Source of the DNA: SFLA01 sp045595785
Lineage (GTDB): Bacteria; Bacillota; Clostridia; Oscillospirales; CAG-382
Direction of reading: 5' to 3'
Assembly: GCA_045595785.1 (NCBI GenBank)
Contig: JAZOBE010000027.1
Location: 1 to 64,000, forward strand
DNA: 64,000 nt
Made by a program: the position numbers and the translations under genes
The notes under the pieces: generated by a model
Database searches by the model: none
Told to the model about the DNA's origin: nothing
Seen by the model: only the letters and a program-made list of their open reading frames with translations
Shown: positions 16,187 to 22,262 of the stretch, one piece after another
How the letters are laid out: the number at the start of each line of letters is the position of its first letter
How positions within the stretch are numbered: the stretch's first letter is position 1

Positions 16187-17008
16187 TCATTTGCGGTTTA
16201 ATGCTTCCATAATATCGTCATAGGTGTATATAGTTTCGGAATACGCCTCAAATATCGGTTCGTATTCCCTAATGATTACGAAATAACCTGTAGTTAATTC
16301 GTCGTATTTTAACAAGAGAAAGGCTCCATTTCGATATTCAAAGGTAATATGTTCATCGTTTCCTTCAAAAACATTTTCTAAAAGTAAATATGGGGTTTCG
16401 CTTGTTATTTTATCACTAGACAACGTTAAAACTTCAGAATCTAAAACGTCTTCAACGATAGCGTTATCAAAAACATCAATAAACGCCAATAGGACATACG
16501 GTCCGATTTTCACGGCATGATGACCACACAAAGCCTCCAAACCATCGGAAAAACCGGAATCATTTGGATCGTGCAAGGTTTTCAACTCGTAGTTTTCAGC
16601 CGGATAATCGTGCCATAATCCATCAGAGTAATAGCCATAGTAAATTTGATATATTTCCGCATTTTCAGCAAATCCGCTGTCAGGAGCATCGGGAATTAAT
16701 ATTCCTCGTTTCGGAATAGAAATTCTAATTTTTTCGATTTCCATATCAGGACGTGGAACTAAATACGCTTCTCTCGCCCTGCTTGAATGAAATGAAGCTG
16801 TTGTAGAATCACCGTATTGTTCTAATGCTTTTTCGTATGTAATAATCTTTTCTTCTTCGGGCTTGAAATCACCTTTTATAAGAATCGGTTGATCAAGCGT
16901 ATCGCTGACATCATCAGAAATATCACCGCCGGAAGCGCAGGCGTAAAGCGACAAGCAGAGTGCAGTTATAAGTAATATCAAAACAATGGTATATATCTTG
17001 TTTTTCAT
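16187..17008 (-). CDS. Lipoprotein of unknown function
   Basis: A 273-aa secreted lipoprotein. A 20-residue signal sequence ends in LYAC, with the lipidated Cys at about 23. A short Ser/Asp linker (GGDISDDVSDT) follows, then a soluble domain with no family I recognise. There is a region of regular beta-strand-like pattern (PRPDMEIEKIRISIPKRG, NAEIYQIYYGYYSDGLW) and a Tyr-rich C-terminus. It is encoded among membrane proteins and upstream of an LspA-like protein, so it is a natural candidate substrate of that protein. That link is inferred from position only. Confidence 0.7.
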   Translation of the reverse strand: MKNKIYTIVLILLITALCLSLYACASGGDISDDVSDTLDQPILIKGDFKPEEEKIITYEKALEQYGDSTTASFHSSRAREAYLVPRPDMEIEKIRISIPKRGILIPDAPDSGFAENAEIYQIYYGYYSDGLWHDYPAENYELKTLHDPNDSGFSDGLEALCGHHAVKIGPYVLLAFIDVFDNAIVEDVLDSEVLTLSSDKITSETPYLLLENVFEGNDEHITFEYRNGAFLLLKYDELTTGYFVIIREYEPIFEAYSETIYTYDDIMEALNRK

Positions 17009-17039
17009 AAGCCGCTTCCTTTCAAAACGTTAATCATTT

Positions 17040-17228
17040 TTAAGATTGACGATATGCAATTTGCTGTGACAGGGCGAAATCCATCTGGTAAACACTGCCG
17101 AATGCCTCGCCCTCTATAGGTTCTGACCAACGGCTTCTTTTCTGCTCGTGAAAATTATTATACCAACACGCTTCTTCCTTTTTCTTTTCGCGCTTGAATT
17201 TGTTTAATACTTTTTTGAAGATATTCAT
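17040..17228 (-). CDS. Hypothetical 62-aa protein
   Basis: A short, strongly basic protein (MNIFKKVLNKFKREKKKEE) with an aromatic middle (ACWYNNFHEQKRSRW) and no membrane helix. It fits exactly between two genes (10-base gap before, 31 after) on the same strand and has AGCGGAAATT before the ATG. The amphipathic basic N-terminus could bind the inner membrane surface. No family recognised; the case rests on operon fit. Confidence 0.5.
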   Translation of the reverse strand: MNIFKKVLNKFKREKKKEEACWYNNFHEQKRSRWSEPIEGEAFGSVYQMDFALSQQIAYRQS

Positions 17229-17238
17229 AATTTCCGCT

Positions 17239-17535
17239 TTATATTGATAAAAATATTAATCCGGCAACAGCAAGTGCTGCGGTTATAGACAAGCTTATTA
17301 TTGCGAGGATCTTACCGATTCGTACCATTTTGCAGGTCTCGCCATTGTTTTCTGTGCGAAATACTTTTTCTTTGTAAAGCGCATACACGGCAAAGATTAT
17401 ACCAAGCCAACCGGAAAAAACAAGTGAAAATATACCTAACCACAATACCTGATTGGGATATACGGTGCAGTGCTTATATTTTTTTACTTTGTCACCAGGC
17501 GCTTCTTCGTTATATTTATATTCATACGATGCCAT
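17239..17535 (-). CDS. Small membrane protein with a conserved Cys motif (paralogue D)
   Basis: A 98-aa protein starting MASYEYKYNEEAPGD at 17535, which matches the start of its neighbour (MANYKYVYDEHDAPP). Two helices flank NNGETCKMVRIGKILAII, the Cys motif shared with three other genes in the window (185-520, 557-898, 17546-17935). Upstream in-frame codons to 17559 are not used by the paralogue and overlap the previous stop. Function unknown. It lies 10 bases after its paralogue's stop, so the two are translated from one message. Confidence 0.7.
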   Translation of the reverse strand: MASYEYKYNEEAPGDKVKKYKHCTVYPNQVLWLGIFSLVFSGWLGIIFAVYALYKEKVFRTENNGETCKMVRIGKILAIISLSITAALAVAGLIFLSI

Positions 17536-17545
17536 ATTGAACTCC

Positions 17546-17935
17546 TTAACACAAAGCACAAATTAAAGAAAGGACAGGAAGGATAAACGCTTCGGACACT
17601 TCGGAAGCATACATAATGGGAATTATAACCAAAAGGTAGAAATACCAACCAATGGCAACTGTATACAACAATCCCGTAATAACAAGGTTGAGTATGGCAA
17701 GAACCTTGGCAATTTGTACCATTTTGCAGGTGACGCCATCGTTTTCAAAATGGTAGTTACGCACTTTCTGAAGCGCATAAATAGCAATAATTATACCCAA
17801 CCCGCCCAAAAAGAAATAAGAAACTATTGAAATAATAAGAATTCTGTTGGGAAAAGCGGTTTTTACCTTATATTCACCTACCGGTTCAGCCGGCGGTGCA
17901 TCATGCTCATCATATACGTACTTATAGTTTGCCAT
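17546..17935 (-). CDS. Small membrane protein with a conserved Cys motif (paralogue C)
   Basis: A 129-aa protein. The start at 17935 is fixed by AGAAAGGA 9 bases upstream and by similarity to the next gene. An acidic/Tyr N-terminus (YKYVYDEHDAPPAEPVG) is followed by a helix and the loop ENDGVTCKMVQIAKVLAIL with the family's single Cys, then two more helices. It is the first gene after a 140-base gap downstream of flotillin; a strong hairpin lies in that gap (17957-17989). It belongs to the same family as the pair at the left end of the window. Confidence 0.7.
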   Translation of the reverse strand: MANYKYVYDEHDAPPAEPVGEYKVKTAFPNRILIISIVSYFFLGGLGIIIAIYALQKVRNYHFENDGVTCKMVQIAKVLAILNLVITGLLYTVAIGWYFYLLVIIPIMYASEVSEAFILPVLSLICALC

Positions 17936-17956
17936 TTTGTTTTCCTTTCTATATCC

Positions 17957-17989
17957 CCGAAGGGCAAAGACGTTTGCTTTGCCCCTCGG
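17957..17989 (-). other. Strong RNA hairpin upstream of the 17935 gene
   Basis: A 13-bp stem with one mismatch (17957-17969 with 17977-17989) and a 7-base loop lies about 20 bases before the start codon, between flotillin and the small membrane genes. No T run follows on the minus strand, so it is unlikely to be a simple terminator. It may be an mRNA processing or stability element. Confidence 0.6.
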
Positions 17990-18075
17990 CTTTGGAGTAT
18001 ATACATGGCGGTTTGGCGTTACCACATATATCGTTGCCAATACCCGTTTTTGCCGCACGGGAAAGCGGAACTCAA

Positions 18076-19467
18076 TTACTCGGCTACAGTGGTTTCTACC
18101 CCTGCCTCATCAAGCTTTTTGCCGAGGATGGGGGGAAGCTGCATGCCTGCCATTGCAAATACCTCATCAAGAGGAGGAACGGATTTCATCATACCGGAGA
18201 TAAAGTTTGCGGTTGCAGTCTTGCCGTCGCCGCCCTGACCGCCGTCCCAAACGGTAACCTTATCGATCTTGATACCCTTAACAGCGTCAACCTGAACGCG
18301 CATAAGATCTTCAAGCTTATCGGCAATAAGGAGCTTAAGTGCTGCCTCAGGGTCGCCGCCTGCGGACTTAACGATCTCAGCAAAACCTGCTGCCTGCTTT
18401 TTAAGTATCTCTTCGACACCGCGAGCCTCTGCTTCCATCTTTGCATAGATAGCGTCTGCTTCACCTTTTGCTTTTCTGCGGAGACGTTCTGCTTCCGCTT
18501 CTGCTTCCAGCTCGATCTCCTTTTTCTTTGCTTCTGCACGAACGATAAGGTCTGCTTCGAGGGTTGCCTGCTCTTTTGCGCGACGTGCTTCTTCAGCAGC
18601 CTTCTGTGCAGCATAGGATTCTTCCAGTGCCTTTGCTTCCTGGATCTTTTCAGCGGTAGTGGCGATTTTCATTGCCTCTGCCTCTTTTTCCTTAAGAGCC
18701 GCATCGGACATAGCGATCTTCATCTTCGCTTCGTTTTCACCCTGGATAGCAATAGAATCTGCCTCGGAAACCTTGATACGCTGTTCCATTCTTGCGTTTG
18801 CTTCACCGATAGAACCTTCTCTATCCTGCTCTGCAACGCTCTTCTTTGCATCGTTGATAGCCTTTGCAGCAGCTTCTTTACCAAGTGCTGCGATATAGCC
18901 GGACTCATCGCTGATATCGGTTACGTTAACGTTGATGAGGCGGAGACCTATCTTCTTAAGCTCGGACTCAACGTTGCTGGATACTGCCGCGAGGAACTTA
19001 TCACGGTCGGTATTGATCTCCTCGATATCCATGGTAGCGATTACCAGACGAAGCTGACCGAAGATGATATCCTTGGAAAGCTCCTGAATCTCGGAAAGCT
19101 GTAAGCCCAGCAGACGTTCAGCGGCGTTCTGCATTACGCCGGGTTCGGTAGAAATACCAACGGTAAATCTGGAAGGAACGTCGATACGGATATTCTGTCT
19201 GGAAAGCGCGTTCTTCAGGTCTACCTGAATGGAAATGGGCGTAAGGTCCAGATAAGAATATGACTGGAACACGGGAATTACAAATTCCGCGCCGCCGTGG
19301 ATACATTTCGCACTGCGGTTGGTGCCGTCCTTGTTCTTACCGATAGAACCATAGATTACCATGATCTTATCGGAAGGACATTTCTTATACCTTGAGCATA
19401 TCCATACAATGAAGGATACCAGAATAAGAACGACTGCACAAATTAAAATGATTACTTGGGGTTGCAT
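18076..19467 (-). CDS. floT: Flotillin (SPFH/band 7 membrane scaffold)
   Basis: A 463-aa protein with an N-terminal hydrophobic hairpin (about 4-24), an SPFH domain (about 28-210) and a long Ala/Glu/Lys-rich coiled coil (about 215-370) rich in EAEAE repeats. A C-terminal region (GQGGDGKTATANFISGMMKSVPPLDEV) follows. This is the classical FloT/YuaG organisation. Flotillins assemble on the inner leaflet and organise membrane microdomains and protein secretion. It follows an NfeD-like gene by 25 bases, the standard partner arrangement (yuaF-yuaG). The genes after it encode other membrane proteins, suggesting an extended microdomain locus. Confidence 0.93.
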   Translation of the reverse strand: MQPQVIILICAVVLILVSFIVWICSRYKKCPSDKIMVIYGSIGKNKDGTNRSAKCIHGGAEFVIPVFQSYSYLDLTPISIQVDLKNALSRQNIRIDVPSRFTVGISTEPGVMQNAAERLLGLQLSEIQELSKDIIFGQLRLVIATMDIEEINTDRDKFLAAVSSNVESELKKIGLRLINVNVTDISDESGYIAALGKEAAAKAINDAKKSVAEQDREGSIGEANARMEQRIKVSEADSIAIQGENEAKMKIAMSDAALKEKEAEAMKIATTAEKIQEAKALEESYAAQKAAEEARRAKEQATLEADLIVRAEAKKKEIELEAEAEAERLRRKAKGEADAIYAKMEAEARGVEEILKKQAAGFAEIVKSAGGDPEAALKLLIADKLEDLMRVQVDAVKGIKIDKVTVWDGGQGGDGKTATANFISGMMKSVPPLDEVFAMAGMQLPPILGKKLDEAGVETTVAE

Positions 19468-19492
19468 AGTATTTCCTCCGTTTTATATTTTT

Positions 19493-20152
19493 TTATTTTC
19501 TTCTAACTACAAGTGTTGTGTCGCCGCTTACACGGACAACTACTATTTCGCTTCCCGTGGGGATTGGTGTTTCCTCATCGGTAACGGCGTCACGCTCAAC
19601 GTAAGCGCCCTGAAGCATAATGTGAACCTTACCCTCGCCTGTATGACCGGCGGGAATTGTGAGATGAACTTTACCGGAAGTGCCGATAGCGTTACGGTTA
19701 TCGGTGTTGCCGTCGTTACGAAGCTTCATAACTGCTCTGAACATAAATGCCAAAAGGAACATCATAATAAGACCGCAAACCGCAGCAACGGGAACCGTTA
19801 TCCACATGGTAATGCTTGCCGCATCCATTACGACACCGACCCAGCCGAACACAACGAGAAACGCTATTATACCGCGGACCGTAAACACACGGAGTCCGTC
19901 GAGACCGTCCATATCCAGATCGTCAGCCGTGTTATCACCCACCTCTGGGATATCATCGGAAACTACATCACCGTCGATACCGTCGGCAGCATCAGCATCA
20001 AGTTCGGGTCCGTCGGAAGCGTCCCCGTCCTCGCCGATACCGATAAACATAAGTATTGTCTGTATAAGCAATACCAACGTGGAAGGTACTGCAATACAAT
20101 AAAAAATTTGCGCCGCTAAACCAAGGGAATTCCACCATTCAATTATAGCCAT
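19493..20152 (-). CDS. NfeD-like membrane protein, flotillin partner
   Basis: A 219-aa protein with an N-terminal helix (about 12-34) and a highly acidic Asp-rich linker (GEDGDASDGPELDADAADG...). Two further helices (about 95-135) precede a C-terminal OB-fold NfeD domain (GTSGKVHLTIPAGHTGEGKV, TPIPTGSEIVVVRVSGDTTLVV). NfeD proteins pair with SPFH proteins. The start at 20152 has AGGAAAG upstream. It lies 39 bases after the DUF1836 regulator gene and directly before flotillin. Confidence 0.85.
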   Translation of the reverse strand: MAIIEWWNSLGLAAQIFYCIAVPSTLVLLIQTILMFIGIGEDGDASDGPELDADAADGIDGDVVSDDIPEVGDNTADDLDMDGLDGLRVFTVRGIIAFLVVFGWVGVVMDAASITMWITVPVAAVCGLIMMFLLAFMFRAVMKLRNDGNTDNRNAIGTSGKVHLTIPAGHTGEGKVHIMLQGAYVERDAVTDEETPIPTGSEIVVVRVSGDTTLVVRRK

Positions 20153-20191
20153 AACGCTTTCCTTTCTTATACTCAAAAATTAATCAATTCA

Positions 20192-20746
20192 TTATTGTAA
20201 AGTGGCAAGTATTTCCCCTGCCTTATCCCTGAGTCGGGATGCCGCGTGAGCATAAAACATAACCTTAAGCAGCTTGCACAATTTAAGCTTAGCTCCTGCA
20301 ACGGGTTCGTTAAAGCCCTCTGCCGCCCGTTCTGCGGCGCGCATTACCGACATTTCGTTAAGCAAATCAATGTCTTTATCCGACAGCATATCAACGTATC
20401 GGTGATAAAGCTCCTCGTCACTTATAAGATCATCGTCGGGATCATAAAGCTCGCCTCCGATAACGTGGAGTAGACCGCATATCCTGTCGATCTGCAAGGA
20501 TTCACGAAGCATATTGATAATAATTATTCTCGCGAACTGATCACGGGAATAAAGCCTTTTTACAGGTGAGGTAAGAAAGCCTCGCTTTACCCAATTTTGT
20601 ATAACGTGAGGCTCAAGCCCCGTCATCACGGCTACCTGTGAAAGAGTTATGCCACCGGCCGCAAACACGCCGTCAAACAGTTGCTTTGATGCACCCTTTT
20701 GTAAGGCAGTAACTTCTATTGTTGTTCCGGGGAAAATTGTTGCCAT
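20192..20746 (-). CDS. DUF1836 family DNA-binding protein
   Basis: A 184-aa cytosolic protein. Residues about 25-85 form a MerR-like winged helix (GGITLSQVAVMTGLEPHVIQNWVKRGFL, SPVKRLYSRDQFARIIIINML), which is the DUF1836 pattern. The rest is helical and acidic. The start at 20746 follows GGAGGTG by 6 bases. The gene has a perfect -35, a near-perfect -10 and a dyad in its promoter spacer (20788-20816), consistent with autoregulation, and it precedes nfeD-flotillin. DUF1836 proteins are common in Clostridia but their targets are unknown. Confidence 0.8.
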   Translation of the reverse strand: MATIFPGTTIEVTALQKGASKQLFDGVFAAGGITLSQVAVMTGLEPHVIQNWVKRGFLTSPVKRLYSRDQFARIIIINMLRESLQIDRICGLLHVIGGELYDPDDDLISDEELYHRYVDMLSDKDIDLLNEMSVMRAAERAAEGFNEPVAGAKLKLCKLLKVMFYAHAASRLRDKAGEILATLQ

Positions 20747-20787
20747 TGCGCACCTCCGAATTCTTGTGTTCTTTTCTCTACGATGTG

Positions 20788-20816
20788 ATTGTATCACACG
20801 GTCACGTGATTGTCAA
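20788..20816 (-). promoter_or_regulatory. Consensus promoter with an operator-like dyad, upstream of DUF1836
   Basis: On the minus strand, TTGACA (20811-20816) and TACAAT (20788-20793) are 17 bases apart. The spacer carries ATCAC-N8-GTGAT overlapping the -10, with a third ATCAC just downstream. RNA polymerase access would be blocked by a protein on this dyad. Confidence 0.75.
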
Positions 20817-20888
20817 GGGGGTTTAGGTGATTATTTTTGTGTTCTCCGTTTTGCACATTTTTACGTTTTGCTTTTTATACAACATATA

Positions 20889-20926
20889 CAAAAATCCCCT
20901 TCGGAGTGAATAAACGTCCGAAGGGG
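20889..20926 (-). terminator. Terminator of the 20952-21272 gene
   Basis: A perfect 10-bp GC-rich stem (20896-20905 with 20917-20926) is followed on the minus strand by A and T residues. Confidence 0.8.
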
Positions 20927-20951
20927 AAACCCTTATGGCTTTTTAACAGTA

Positions 20952-21272
20952 TTAATCCGTATCCTTTTCCCTGCCCCAAACTGTTCCGCGGTGCGTAATA
21001 TGAAGCGAAGCAAACAGTACGGGAATCTTTTCTATACGGCGGACAGCAGTGATCTTGCCATAAACGTAATATCCGTTGTTATATGCGTAATTTGCAAGCA
21101 AAGCGTCATCGCCCAAAAGATATCCAAACACGGTATCGTTTATCCTAAACTCCATTCCCTCAGTACATGGAGTACCGAGTAAAATACTACCGACAGAAAT
21201 ATCCTTGCATATCTCAGAATAGTTTTCGATAGCGACGCCGCCCTCAAGCTCAAAATTATCAATAATTCTCAT
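20952..21272 (-). CDS. Hypothetical 106-aa protein
   Basis: A small soluble protein (MRIIDNFELEGGVAIE...) with a mixed beta pattern and no membrane helix or clear motif. The start at 21272 is supported by GGAGGA 9 bases upstream. It is expressed alone: a strong promoter (21295-21323) on one side and a terminator (20889-20926) on the other. The pattern DISVGSILLGTPCTEGMEFRI followed by YGKITAVRRIEK suggests a compact beta-barrel (Sm/OB-like), but this is a guess. No family recognised. Confidence 0.6.
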   Translation of the reverse strand: MRIIDNFELEGGVAIENYSEICKDISVGSILLGTPCTEGMEFRINDTVFGYLLGDDALLANYAYNNGYYVYGKITAVRRIEKIPVLFASLHITHRGTVWGREKDTD

Positions 21273-21294
21273 AGGACTGTTCCTCCGTGGATAC

Positions 21295-21323
21295 ATTATA
21301 ACACATTTTTCCGATTGTTACAA
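21295..21323 (-). promoter_or_regulatory. Promoter of the 20952-21272 gene
   Basis: On the minus strand, TTGTAA (21318-21323) and TATAAT (21295-21300) are spaced 17 bases apart; the leader is very short. Confidence 0.7.
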
Positions 21324-21331
21324 TTCTTTAC

Positions 21332-21360
21332 TTGACAAAGTGAAATAAATATACTAAACT
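21332..21360 (+). promoter_or_regulatory. Promoter of the cohesin-like surface protein gene
   Basis: TTGACA (21332-21337) and TAAACT (21355-21360) have a 17-base spacer, 25 bases before the start codon. Confidence 0.65.
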
Positions 21361-21385
21361 ATAACAAACACGGAGGTATGAAAAA

Positions 21386-22162
21386 ATGTTTAAGAAGACC
21401 GTTATTTTGTTAGTTTCACTTATGCTTGTATGCATGACTTTGGTTACAGTTTCTTCCGCTTCTCAGACTTGTAAGGTTGGCGTGGATTATACTGTTGACG
21501 GCGAGATACTTACCGTTAACGTAAAGTTTTTCGAGCACAACGCACCTGAAGGAGTAGTTGCGGTTGACTGTAATATATATTATGACAGCACTGTTCTTGA
21601 ATACGTTGCCAACAAGACAGTTCTCCCCGAAGAATGGGGCGAATTTGCTACCGATTGGACAAATCTTAAAAAAGACGGTGAGCTGTTGGTTGCTCTCCTT
21701 TGCGATACCGGTGAGACCGGTCACGGCGTTAAGGGCGACGTTACCCTTACTCTTGAGTTCAAGGTTCTCAAGACCGACGTTGAGACCGCTATTGACGTTA
21801 AGAACTGTACTCTTTCCGAAGACGTTAATCTTGAGATGATCTACGGTGCAAACACCTCCCTCAACGTAAGCATTTCCGCAAGCGGTGAGGTTAGCGGCGA
21901 GATCAGTGAAGATGAGGTTTCTCTTCCCGAAGAAGAATCCAAGCTTCCCGATGAATCCAAAGAGGATTCCGAGCCTGCTCCTGAGAGCCAGCCCGACGAA
22001 GACGAGAGCAAAGCTGTAACTGATATTTCCGAGAATAATTCCGAAAGCGATATCGGCAAGACCGAAAAGAGCAACGGATGGATAATCTGGGTAGTCGTTA
22101 TTGTTGCTGTTGTTGCGATAGCTGCTGTCGTTGCTGTTGTTGTTAAAAAGAAAGCTAAATAA
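21386..22162 (+). CDS. Surface protein with one cohesin-like domain and a C-terminal membrane anchor
   Basis: A 258-aa exported protein. A signal peptide (about 1-26, ending VSSAS) is followed by a cohesin-fold domain (about 28-160) with VGVDYTVDGEILTVNVKF, VAVDCNIYYDSTVLEYV and TLTLEFKVLK, the pattern of cohesin/CBM2-like jelly rolls. A 65-residue Ser/Glu/Asp/Pro-rich stalk (165-230), one membrane helix and a KKKAK end complete it. Cohesins bind dockerins, and the subtilase at 49309-54282 carries a dockerin-like module, so this could display dockerin proteins on the cell surface. The gene is monocistronic, with promoter and terminator on either side. Confidence 0.75.
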   Translation: MFKKTVILLVSLMLVCMTLVTVSSASQTCKVGVDYTVDGEILTVNVKFFEHNAPEGVVAVDCNIYYDSTVLEYVANKTVLPEEWGEFATDWTNLKKDGELLVALLCDTGETGHGVKGDVTLTLEFKVLKTDVETAIDVKNCTLSEDVNLEMIYGANTSLNVSISASGEVSGEISEDEVSLPEEESKLPDESKEDSEPAPESQPDEDESKAVTDISENNSESDIGKTEKSNGWIIWVVVIVAVVAIAAVVAVVVKKKAK

Positions 22163-22185
22163 GCAAAAGAATTAAAAAAACAATT

Positions 22186-22217
22186 GACCGCACGGTTATA
22201 AGCCGTGCGGTCTTTTT
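22186..22217 (+). terminator. Terminator of the cohesin-like gene
   Basis: A perfect 10-bp stem (GACCGCACGG with CCGTGCGGTC) and 7-base loop are followed by five T residues. Confidence 0.9.
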
Positions 22218-22228
22218 GTTGGGGAACC

Positions 22229-22262
22229 CCAAGAAGTTGCAGACTTCTTGGAGTATTTTTTT
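22229..22262 (+). terminator. Second hairpin with T tract
   Basis: CCAAGAAGT (22229-22237) pairs with ACTTCTTGG (22243-22251) and is followed by AGTA and seven T residues. It lies in tandem after the first terminator and reaches the end of the converging gene. Confidence 0.7.

Noticed and set aside
17896..19104. A 402-codon plus-strand frame opposite flotillin
   Set aside because: It is Cys/Phe-rich, the product of reading a Glu/Ala-rich coiled coil backwards. Flotillin on the minus strand is unambiguous.
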